Shown piece by piece: positions 49,501-61,500 of a stretch of 64,000 bases of DNA. The stretch is from NCBI GenBank assembly GCA_003342895.1, contig PTFA01000035.1, forward strand, positions 3,610,703-3,674,702, given 5' to 3'. How positions within the stretch are numbered: the stretch's first letter is position 1; the number at the start of each line of letters is the position of its first letter. A program made the translations under genes and the position numbers. The notes under the pieces were generated by a model, which did not search any database, was not told where the DNA came from, and saw only the letters and a program-made list of their open reading frames with translations. The stretch comes from Casuarius casuarius (Eukaryota > Chordata > Aves > Casuariiformes > Casuariidae).

Positions 49501-52500
49501 TTAACATCAGCTGTCCAAATGCTTTTCAGTAAGGCGAAGGATGGTATTATTTCTAAATGGAAACTGACATTCTTTCAGGCTATTTATAAAGATGCATTTA
49601 AGACACATTGGTGCTGCAGCGGACTATTTTCTGATCTGTATAGTATAATTCGCAGGTCATTTCCCTCTAGTTGAGCTGTGTAATCATCAAATAAGCATTA
49701 ACAAATTATCACAGTAGCATACTGTGCTGGTGGTTTTCATTTAGATGGGTTAGTGTGCAACATAACCGAGGCCCATCTAACAGAGCCTGTCTCACAGGAT
49801 CATGCCAGTGCTGCCATAAAGCAGTTCTGTTCACTAGGCCATCAGCAACAACGTACACTAAAAAACAATTTTCCATTATCTGGATTAAAACAAACCTTCC
49901 AAGTAGAATCACAGAATGGTTGAGGTTGGAAGGGACCTCTGGGGATCATCTAGTCCAACCCCCGTGCTCAAGCAGGGTCAGCTCGAGTACATTGCCCAAG
50001 ACTCTGTCCAGACAGCTTTTGAATAACCTCCAAGGAAGGAGACTCCACAACCTCTCTGGGCAACCTGTTCCAGGGCTGTGTCACCCTCACAGTAAAGAAG
50101 TTTCCCCTCACATTCAGACAGAACTTCCTGTGTTTCAGTTTGTGCCCGCTGCCTCTTGTCCTATCGCTGAGCACCACTGAAAAGTCTGGCCCCATCCCCT
50201 TTAAATCCTCTCCCCCTCAGATATTTACACACATTGATAAGACGCCCTCTCAGCCTTCTCTTCTGCAGGCTGAACAGCCCCAGCTCTCTCAGCCTTTCCT
50301 CATGCTAGAGATGCTCCGGTCCCTTATTCATCTTAGTAGCCCTCCACTGGACTCTCTCCAGTAGCTCCCTGTCTCTCTTGTACTGGGGAGCCCAGAACTG
50401 GACACAATACTCCAGATGTGACTTCAGCAGGGCTGAGTCAAGAGGAAGCATCATCTCCCTCGACCTGCTGGCAACGCTCTGCCTAATGCACCCCAGGATA
50501 CCATTGGCCTTGGCCACAAGGGCACACTGCTGGCTCATGGTCAACTTGTTGTCCACCAGGACCCCCAGGTCCTTCTCTGCAGAGCTGCTTTCCAGCAGGT
50601 CAGCTCCCAGCCTGTACTGGTGTAGGGGGTTATTCCTCCCCAGGTGCAGGACCTTACATTTGCCTTTGTTGAACTTCATGAGGTTCCTCTGCCCATCCCT
50701 CCAGTCTGTGAGGTCCCTCTGAATGGCAGCACAGCCCTCTGGCGCATCAGCCACTCCTCCCAGTTTTGTATCATCTCCAGATTTGTTGAGGGTGCACTCT
50801 GTTACCTCATCCAGGTCACTGATGAATAAGCTGAACAATATCGGACCAAGTATTGACCCCCGGGGGACACCACTAGCTACAGGCCTCCTACTAGGCTTTG
50901 TGCCACTGATCACAACCCTCTGAGCTCTGCCATTCAGCCAGTTCTCAATCCACCTCACTGTCCACTCATCTAGCCCACACTTCCTCACCTTGCCTATGAG
51001 GATGTTATGGGAGACAGTGCCAAAAGCCTTACTGAAGTCAAGGTAGACAACATCCACTGCTCTCCCCTCATCTACCCAGCCACCCACTCCACAGAAGGCT
51101 ATCAGTTTGGTTAAGTATGATTTCCTCTTTGTGAATCCATGCTGACTACTCCTGATCACCTTCTTATCCTTCATATGCTTAGAGATGGTGTCCAGGATGA
51201 GCTGCTCCATCACTTTTCCAGGGAGGGAGGTGAGGCTGACAGGCCTGTAGTCCCCTGGGTCCTCCTTCTTGCCCTTTTCAAAGACCGGAATGACATTTGC
51301 TTTCTTCCAGTCTTCAGGCGCCTCTCCTGATCTTCATGATCTTTCAAAGGTGATCAAGAGTGGCCTAGTAATGACATCTGCCAGCTCCCTCAGCAATAAT
51401 TATACTATAACTAGCAATTAGGTGCCCTGTACTGTAGCAGTAAATATTAAGAAATTTAAAATTTGCCTTTAGCCTATAATTTGTCAAATTTTCTTAGTAC
51501 AGTCTTCAATAAATTGAAAATAGACAAATTACATAAATGCTTAAAATGTTCAGAATAGCTATCTTTGTCACCCAAATTCTCTGAATATCAAATTTAAATT
51601 AAATCATGTGAGATTACAGGAAAAAGATATATATAACCAACCTCACTTGTCTCAAATGACATAATATAGTATATAACACAATGAAGCTCTTAACTAACTA
51701 GCACATGGTTTTGATTTCAAAAATATATGCTTATTAAAGACCTCCTGAAGAGAACTTCACTGACCAGATTTCCACAATAATGCTTTAATTGTCTAGGACA
51801 ATATGGTAAATAAACATTTTCTACTATCAAATAAAGACTCTTAAAAACTGGGCAACATAGCTTCTAGCAGAACCAGAAAGGGTCCTTACACTTCAGTACG
51901 GTTACTCCAAATTCACCCTGGGGTTTCAGCTAGATTTTAACTGAAGACAAAATTAGCCCCATTTGCTTACCTGGGCCATTATAAGATTCGGCCTCAGAAG
52001 ACCCAATTTTTTTTTTTTTGGTTGAGCTCTAAAAAGATAGTTTTGAAAATGAAGCAAGAATGGCTCTGTTCCTAAGCAGAATTAAACCTTCTGCCAAATA
52101 GTCTTCCTTAAGTACCACAAGCTAAGGAAAAATATACATGCCAGAATTGCATAATTTCAAGTTGCAACTGACATGCAATGGATTCTGCCAGATAATCTCA
52201 ATTTTATTGTTTCTAGTATATACGTCAGAGATTTAAGAAAAGATGGCTTAGGCGAAGTCTAAATCGTAAGATTTTACTGCAAAAAAAGCCACCAAATTAA
52301 CCTTTTCTTTGGCTCTTTGTTTTAATGGGACAAAATATTTGACTTTTTCTGGTTTTAACTGAGTCTATACAGATATAGGGATGTTGTTAACTTGCATAAA
52401 GCACACCCAGACAAACCGTGCTGAACTATGTCAGTGAATTACCTGTTTCAATTTCTCAAGAAACTCAGATGTCAGAAGTCAAGGAAGTAACCCTCTTGTA

Positions 52501-55500
52501 AAAAGCACAATACCATCCAAACAAAGGACTAGAAAGAGCTGTTCGCTGTAGCCTTTAATGCATGGCCCTAGCAACATAATACAAATCTGGGATCTGCTGA
52601 CCCATTCAGCAATGTGCTGATATATAATATCTGATATGAAAATCTTTGTCAGCTTTTCATTAGGTGGATGGGTGGGATAACCAACATAAAGTGACAAGAG
52701 GCAAGTACAGACCACGTATAAATCAGGCTACAGGAACACGCTATATTTAGGATATTTATTTTTGAAAACGAAGTTAAGAAGTCCTAAACTTAAAGAACAT
52801 CTGTATTTTTAAAGCACGCCACAGTTAATCAGTTATCTAAACAATCTTCATATAGCATTCCCTGTAAAAACAAGTCATTTCAAGCTAGCTAGTCAGCCCA
52901 TTCAATTAATTTGGAAGTTCCTTCACTAGAAAAAACTTAAAACTAGTTAATTTTTTTGCAACCACATACCAGCTTCCTCAGCTGAAAAAAGCCATATAAT
53001 GACACTAAGCCAAATATTTTTGTCTCCTGCTCCCCAATCTATTCACAAGAACACATCTCTATCCTCAGCACTCTTGTACTCATTTCATTCGCACAGTGAA
53101 CTATATACACACTATATATATGGATACAACCTACAAAAATTTAAAAAGACAGTGCTTACCACATAGGCCCATAAATGTTACAGACATTTCAAGATCATGT
53201 ATATACATAACTCAAGGCTTAGGACCGCATACTGAAATTCTAAAAAGCCACACTACTTTCATCAAAAGTTTTTTGATAGTCCAATGTTTTACATTGCTTA
53301 TGGGTTTTTTTTCTCCCCGAAATCAAATTATATCACACTGAGACCTCAAAAGATTGAAGATTTCTTTCCTAGATGTATCTGCATTCTTGACTACAGTTGT
53401 CTTTGCAAAAATGACACATCTTCATCTCACTGCAAAGCCCTCAAACATCTATTTCTTGAAGGAAAACTAGAACAGAACGCATAGCACGCTGATCTGAAGT
53501 AGCGTGCCAACCCAATATTCATCCACTCAAGAGCAGAGCCAGAAGCTCACCTCCCTTCCGAATTCTGCATCAAACTAGAACCATGGGTACCAGCTTGGAT
53601 GTGGTACCTCAGGGCTTGAATCCCACATGAAGTTTGGACTGCCATCCTTCCTTCCAGATTCCTTCTAGATTTTGATATAGCAGCTATAGATAAATATTTA
53701 CCAAGAGTTATCAGAAGCAGCTATCCATATCTTTGGATAATCCAGTAATTAAACTCTACAAATAAGATGTACCTGAGCAGGTTAGGAAAACATCCCCATA
53801 ACAGTCATGTCCTCTCACTTCTTTTTTAATTTTCCACAAATTTACCTTCCTAATCCAAAATGATAAATGACTGGCTAAAAAGTAAAATCTTCAACCACAA
53901 GCAGACTTTAGGATACAAAACCAATTTCATCAAGAGTTAAAATAAATAATTATCAAGATGTATTTAGTAATGTGTTCAATGAAAAAAAAATGCAACTTTT
54001 GTGTTAAAAACCCCATGGTGCATGTCTGCGATTTCTCTCATTTTGGCCTTTCATAGATTTTTCTTTGTTTTACTAAATGGAAAGACAAAAGTTAATTACA
54101 ACAGTTAAGTCCCTCAATGGGTGATAGGTTTTTCAAAGTTTACTCATCAACTCATCATCAACTAGAAATGCTTTTCATGTTTGAAAGACTAGCATAATTA
54201 TCTGTCTTAGCCCAGAAATATCCGTCCCAAAAGCAAGAATCCAAAATATTTATTTTCTGTTAAACTAATGTGGGGCACAGCACAGAAAGACTGAAGAACT
54301 CAAACATGCCTCTATTTACTTGTTTTCCTTTTGCTATGGAGTTTTGGTCTCACATACGTGAGAGCCTTTTATCAGATCCACTAGATGGTGCAATCCATCT
54401 TCTCCATTAAATGTGCTTGGAGTTATAATATATGAAGTAGTTAATTTTTAAAGAGAAAAAAGCACAAGTTATGCTATTCAGCAAGGAAAGGTTCACTACT
54501 GGAACAACAATGAACGAAATGAACGTAAGGGCTCAGAAAAGATCTGGGCTTGAAGCTCACGTATGTTAGCAGCCAACAGCTCCATTTTCAAAAGAAATAC
54601 GATTTCTTACCATTTCAGAGCATAATTATGAGGTTTATGATGGAAACAAAATTTCCATCATATCAAAAAAACTCATTCGAACAGTATATTTTAAATGATT
54701 TAAGTAACATCAACAGGAAAACAATCAAGCCAATAGGTGGTTAGCAGAATTAATAACCAATGGGAATGGCATTCAGCTGAATATTAGTATTCGAAAAACC
54801 AAAAATTTTGTCTTGAGTACGTCAGAAGAAAAACCAGTACTCACTAAGAACAGAATCCCATGGCTACATTCTGACATCTCCCTTGTCAGCCAAAATCTTG
54901 ACCTAAAGCTGGTTAATTTTTCACTTCAGATTCTAGTCCCAGTCTTGATAAGGGATTAAATCAAGATAAAGGAATAGAAAAGCTACAGCCAGGTAAGGAG
55001 AGGTGTGAATTGCAGCATATCATCAGCCCATCTTTACAGTCTTGTCCCATTAAAATAAATAAGTAAGATTAAATAGTCATTGTACTGTCCCATGGCCAGT
55101 TACAATGGAGAATGTAAAGTAGTTCAGCTTCACACTATAATTAAATCTATATTAATTGTTCATCTTCCCATACTTTAGACAGAGCACTATCTCAATGACA
55201 GATTACAGCCTTGATCTGGATCACAATCAAATTTTATTTCAGACCTCGCCAAGCTGTCAAATGTTCAAGGTCTGCCCCATCAATGAAAGAGATTCTATAC
55301 CGCTTGTTGTTTTCCCAGTAAGTAGTTACTTACCACTAGGAACCGTGTGCACTGCCTAGACAAGTCCTAGACTAGAAAGCAGGGTATAGTGTTTCACTAG
55401 TGTCTCAGAAATGAAAGGCGTGCACTGCTTTCTGTTTGGCAGGCTTAGTAAAAAATCAGCAGACCTTTGAAGCAATTTATTAATCTTATCCTGGCTGGTT

Positions 55501-58500
55501 CTGGTGGAGATCCAAAAAATTCTTTATTTTTATTCCCACCAATTCCTATTTTTTCCTCCTCAAATAAGATTTTCTTTCCAGGACCACATAGACTGTTAAT
55601 TGAGATGTTCTGCAATAGCTGGAAATGTAATTTCTTGCAGTCTAATGAAGAAAAAAAGTAATTCACCAAAATTATGGAAATATTTTGGAAAGGATAACAC
55701 CTAAAACTCAACAAAGAAAAAAATGATTTTTTTTCCAAGCAATATAAACTGCATCTTAATATGTGAGCAAATTGATACCAAACTCCATTTCTTCTCTAAT
55801 TTCTGAAAATAATTCCACCAACTACAATATGAAAACACAAAATACTACCAACTTATCTAAAATTAGTGGAATGTTTCTTGACTGAACATTTTCTTTTGGA
55901 AAAGGTCACTTGAAAAAAGTCTTCATGGAAACATGTCTATCACGCTGAAATTTTGTTTAAAAGGTCATTGCTTTTTGCTGGTATTTGAGCTTAGGACAAA
56001 AAAGCGTTCCAGCTCTTCATTTCATTCTAGAATTTTAAATATTTTAAACAAAAACACCAAAACCAGCTTAACAATCTGTATAGTGTAAATGGAAAGTATG
56101 GAATGAAAGAATAGATATATCAGTGTGAAAGGCAGCCTAGAAACTTACTCAGTTATATTGAACTCACCATCAGCAATGCATCTAATAGTATCTTTACAGA
56201 GAGGTCATCCATATTCCTTTTGCCTGTTTTTAATTTGGGTAGTGCTTACACACATCACTGACCTTATGGAGTGCAGGAGCCATCACTGGCACCAAAAATC
56301 CATTGTAAATGTAATTCACGAGCTGGTTACGTATCAGGGGATGTGATACCTGAGGGGGAAAAAAAAGGAAACTGAACAGGTCCAGTGCGATTTAAAACAA
56401 GAAAAGACATTGACTATTAATACTCACTACTAAAAGCCTTTCCCATATTAACAAGACGTGCTGACTTTGTCCCTCTCACAAACCTTTGGTCTCACACAGG
56501 TTCTTAAAAGATTTTTCTTTTTTCAAATAAAGACACAAACTACGTTTAATTACAGTAACACTGTCAACATTAGAGAAGAAGGCTTTTCAGTCTTCCCACA
56601 TGCTGACAAAGATGAAGGGATGGACAGCATAGCGTGGCCATGCATCAAAAGAGAACTACAGATTCTAATTTTAGCTCCTGCAACTTCGTCAGGGTCACCT
56701 GAAGGTCGATTTGCCATCATTAACTCTTGGTCTTGCAACAAGAAAAAAAACAGAATAGTGGTTTTCGTACAGTTGAAGAGTAGCTCTCTCAAGCTATGGG
56801 GTAAGACCATACTCTTTACATGCCTGTCCCCCAAAACCAATAAAAAAAAAAACTTCTAACAATATTCATTCAGTGGGTTGGTTAGGAACTTGAAAAATTA
56901 CTTATTATTAAAAGTCAAAAATCTACTTTTAGAATGACATATTCATTTTGCTTTCACAAGAGAAAGCACGTCACCAATTCACACATTTAAAAGTAATCTG
57001 GTAAGAGAAAAAAAAAATTTCATTCAGAAACATTCTAAGTTAATATACTCTATTTGACGTTTATATAGAGACTGAAATGTCACAGCCTACATGTGGTCAC
57101 AAACACGTTCTCCCACTTATAATTCTTCCCAGATGTCCTTTAATTTGTAACCCTCTCTTTTGAAAGGAGAAGAACAAGGGTTACCTTTCCTCATGCTGTA
57201 ATCCACAGAAAAAGGAAAAAAGTAGTAAATGGCAAGAAGTCCTGGCTATCCTGTCCCTTTTTAACCCTGGCCAAAGTTTTGGGGTTAGCACAGAACAAGC
57301 CACATCACAAAAATCATGCACAGACCAAAAACTCCTGAATCACTGTTTATGTCCTGCAGTAACTGAGCTTTCTTCCGCACTTTGTAGAGGGAAGACCATA
57401 AAGACAGAATCAAGCTGCACTCAAAAAAATACTCATTGTGCATGTCAACTATAGATGCTTACCCATTTTGAGTTTATTTGAAAAGTGGTTTTAAAATTGT
57501 ATGTTCTCCTTTGCCTGCAGCATCCTTTACATTAGGTAAAAAATTGTATCAAATATGACCTCCTGCAAATATAGATCTCTTTTTGAAAGATTCCACTTAG
57601 ACACAAAAATGAATATTGTCTCCTCTTCATGTGTAAACATGCAGATTAAAAATCCTGTATATTGCATTTAAAGGATGAAAGCTACTATTAGTTTCACTTG
57701 TCCAATGCTTTAAAGTGATATAGCCAATCTGCTGCTTTACTGTATTTTGCTTACAGGTCTCACTAAAATATACCTTTTATTCAACAGTAAATGTAACTAA
57801 CTTTTCAATCCTTTTCAGCACATTTCTTCAAGTAACACACAAATCCACAGTTTCTGCAAAAATTGTATTATGTTTTAATAAAATACATGCTGGACAAAGG
57901 TTCTGTAGAGTTCTCTAGCCTTCAAAACCAATGCAAAAAATACAAAATCTCATTTTCGTTTTAGACTAGAGACAAAAAAAATAGTAAGGGATCAAATCCA
58001 GAAAACAAAACAAAGCAAGAAATAATAATTAAGAACAGAGAGTGGATTCTAAACAGACCAAGCTAGAAGAAATTTATATTCCTAAGAAGATACTTAAATT
58101 CAGCTTGGAAAGCTTTCTTCATAAAGTACTCATTAATAGGCAAAACACATTATTTTCCCTTGTAAACTATCATGAGAATCCTTGACATAAACGCAGAATG
58201 TTTTTCAGTGCTCAAACAGATAAGACTACTTTTTCCTGCATGTAAAGTCATTCAATTTACTTTTAATACCAACAGTGGTATTAAAATGCAGTAAGCATTA
58301 TTTTTTCTTTGGAAAACAAAAAAAAATGTTCCCAATTACATGATGAAACATCAAGAAGCTGTACACTTACACTACATTCATTAGAAGCATTTGTCACCTG
58401 AAAACCAAGAACATATTAATTCATCCTTATAACCAGGACAAACAGGACGGAGCATTTATAAACAACTTATATTAGTGCAGCTTAAAGTCCACACTGTTCA

Positions 58501-61500
58501 TAAAAGTAAATACATTCTATAATTCACAGGCTTTGCAGAATATATAAAACTACTATTTCAAAAGGGCAGGCCAACTGCGCTCCATTACCTGTATCACAGC
58601 ATTGCAAAACTCAAGAGAATTCATGAATTGGACAAGGGCTGGAGACAAGAGCCAGTCATCTTTCAGCAGACAGTGCCACTCGTCTCCTTTTTCTTCCAGC
58701 TTTGTAGGTAAAGATGAATAGAGGCCACTGAGTCCTGTTGCTAGCACCTGTATTCAAAAACAGAAGAGAAATAAGTTAACTTTCCAACTGTCCTGCTCAT
58801 CTGCTTGATGAGCAATGCTGCACAACAAATCGTTTCTCTCACTAGTTTCAGTAGCATAAGAGAGCGCTATCATTAATTTTGCTTCCTTTTGAAAGAGTCA
58901 TGTAACAGAAAGGTATCGGTTTTTTAAATGTACAATATCCTTCTCCTAGGAGCTGCTATTGAGGAGAAAGTGAGGGGAAAACGCAGGTCACCATATATTC
59001 TTTATCTGAAATTACAATCTCTTTTTAAGTGCTTGTAAAATAACTGTAGGCTTTCCTCTAGTCCGTTCCAGAACTGTTGTATATCTAAAGTTTGTCTCAT
59101 CGGTTTGAATGTTACTACTTACATATGCCTACATGAAGGGATTTCACTAGGAAATATGAAAAATCAGAAATGGAGGGGGAAGCATGCCATCAACAAAAAC
59201 AAAGTTCAGCCTCACTTAAACAACAGACTTTTATTCCTAGGCACTGGAATTCAGTTCAGTCCGTTCTAAAAAAGAAAATTCTATCTGTTCATAATTTCAC
59301 ATTCCCGTTATTTATTTGGAAGGGGGAACGGAAGAAATTTAAAAGCCTGAAATAAATTACTGTATAGTCATTTTTTCCAGTCATACTAAGGCTTAGAAAT
59401 GATTTATGTTGAACATGTCATGCAAATGCAAAACTGTATTTTTAGTTACAATTTAAAAAGCGTATTTCCCATTTTTTTTTATTACTGAATATTTCTAAGG
59501 TACGGTAGTTTCAGAATAAATTTTTATTTAAAGTTATCTGAAGCTGGAAACTTTCTATATATTACTTACAATTCTTATCCTTCTGGCATGATTTTATACA
59601 ACTTCAAGATGCTTTTTTAAACGATCCTTATTTTAATTTGGTCATTAAGACTCAGTCTGATGGAAATCTTTTCAGTTTTCATTCAACAGATTCTTGCAAG
59701 AATTCTCCTTCTTTCTGCAGATGACTCTGTGATATCTACAGGGCTAGACAGTCACAGCCCAGATGAAACACAACTGTTTTATCCATTAGACAACAAATGC
59801 TTCACAATGCGCAGGTCAAAGACCTAAGGTTCATGCAAGGGGATTCAGGTCTTGATGATATGCAAGTGTAACCAGTCACAATTGCTAAGCCACCCCATGG
59901 GACACAGGCTGTCTTTCTGAATGCTTTCAATTCCTAAACCATTCAATTTTGAAGATGGATTTCTTCTGGTATGCACAACTCAGCCAAATATCGTGGAAAA
60001 AAAATAACTGTGGGAAAGTTACTGCTTTGGCATGCTGACCTACCTCTTTTTTTTTTTAATACTACAGAAAAAGATGCTCAGCTAGTGTGTTAAAAAACTA
60101 AGAAGCTAAAGCCATTGCTCAAGGCATTTTTTGAAAAATTTTTTCTTTTCTTTTCTTTAAGATAGAACAGCTCAAAGCAAGAAGTTAAGATCTTAACAGA
60201 CCTATAATACTACTTACCTGTAACACCCCTGACTTACACTCACAAATCCTGGCTTAAGATATTTCTAGGAAGGAACAAATTCTGAACAGAGAACTTGAGT
60301 TTCTTTTGTGTTGCAATCTGCTAATTAATACACTTTTGACTTTCCATTGTCTGCTTAAAATTCAATTGCTCTTCATAAACTCATACGTAACTTTTCAGCA
60401 AGCAAAGCAATCTGATTTCAGAGCTGTGTACTATCCACATTTGTTCTTGATACACCAATTTAGTTCTTAAACACATGAAACCAACCTTGAGCAAAATACA
60501 CTACTTTCCACTAAAAGGAGTGACAAACTTGTATCAGTCAATGTCTTGAAATGAGGAATTCCTTAGTTTGTCTGACTTACTGAAGAAAGAAGTGATATAC
60601 GTAGCTGTTAAAAGTGTGTGAAATTAAAAAAAACAACTTATTTTTGCTGTGAAGTGCAACCTTTTTACTAGCTTCACAAATGGCTCTACATGAAATTATG
60701 TTTCTAAGGCACAAAGAAACAGAGCATTCGTTAGAAGTGATTTCCTCTATTTAGACAACATCATTTGAATTTTTTTTTTTTTTTAGAAGCTATGGCATAA
60801 ACAGGACTACCACTTGAAATTACTAACAGAATATTTTATACACATTCTTCACATTCTACGACCAGGCATACAAAATAATGCATGCGTGCAGATTGCTTTA
60901 TGGAGTTTTCATCAGTAAAAAGACAACCATCCATGATAAAAATTTTAGGATGGGAAGAAAATAAATGAGGGCATGTTGAGGGGGGCAGGGGGAGAGCAGG
61001 ATTGGTTGTATTTTTTGTTTTCCCCTGAACAGTGTCCTCTTAGACTTGTTCTAACATTTCTCATGTCCAGCCTATATGCTTATCTACTTGTACAAGCATC
61101 TCCATCTCGCAAATACCCTGCAGGCCAGCAGAGGACTGCGCTAGCTGCTTTGAGGCGTAGACGTGACCTCAGCTCTTCTGAGTTGCGTGATACACAGCAA
61201 AGGCACCGACACCTACCCAGTCTTCCACTGGAACAAAACCTGGTCCCTGAGCTTGTCACGCTCAAATTCAAAATAGATTTTGTGCTGCTGGGCTAATTCT
61301 AGGGCACTGCATTAAAATTTTATTATAGACTTAGGCCAGTCTCATTACTGTTCAGGAAAGTCTGATTTTAGCGCATTTTGACAGGAAGCTTTCCTAATTA
61401 GAATGATTGTCAACCGCGGCTCCCTGCTGTTCGAAGGTTAATATAGCTGCCTTTTATCTTCAGTGTAAAAAGGCTTTTTTTTTTTTAATTAATTGATGTA

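Larger units (their letters stand above)
44074..56262 (-). other. FHIP1A intron (12.2 kb) with CR1 insertion
   Basis: The largest intron in the window, GTCAGT...TTGTAG. It carries the CR1 element, a 13-bp tandem repeat at 47459-47484, a grainyhead-like palindrome at 48475-48488, an alternating AT stretch near 48371-48385 and a T13 run at 52007-52019. No other exon was supported. Confidence 0.85.

Noticed and set aside
49755..50923. Plus-strand frames of 66-141 codons across the CR1 element
   Set aside because: They are antisense shadows of the CR1 reverse transcriptase on the - strand.
51971..52028. Possible FHIP1A exon with a strong CAG|GTAAGC donor and a TTTTTAG acceptor
   Set aside because: It is 58 nt and would shift the frame between two phase-0 exons, and it contains a 13-base homopolymer. 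Probably a pseudo-exon.
60219..60253. Possible exon ending at a perfect CAG|GTAAGT donor
   Set aside because: None of the nearby acceptors gives a length that is a multiple of three, and the peptide does not match FHIP1A.
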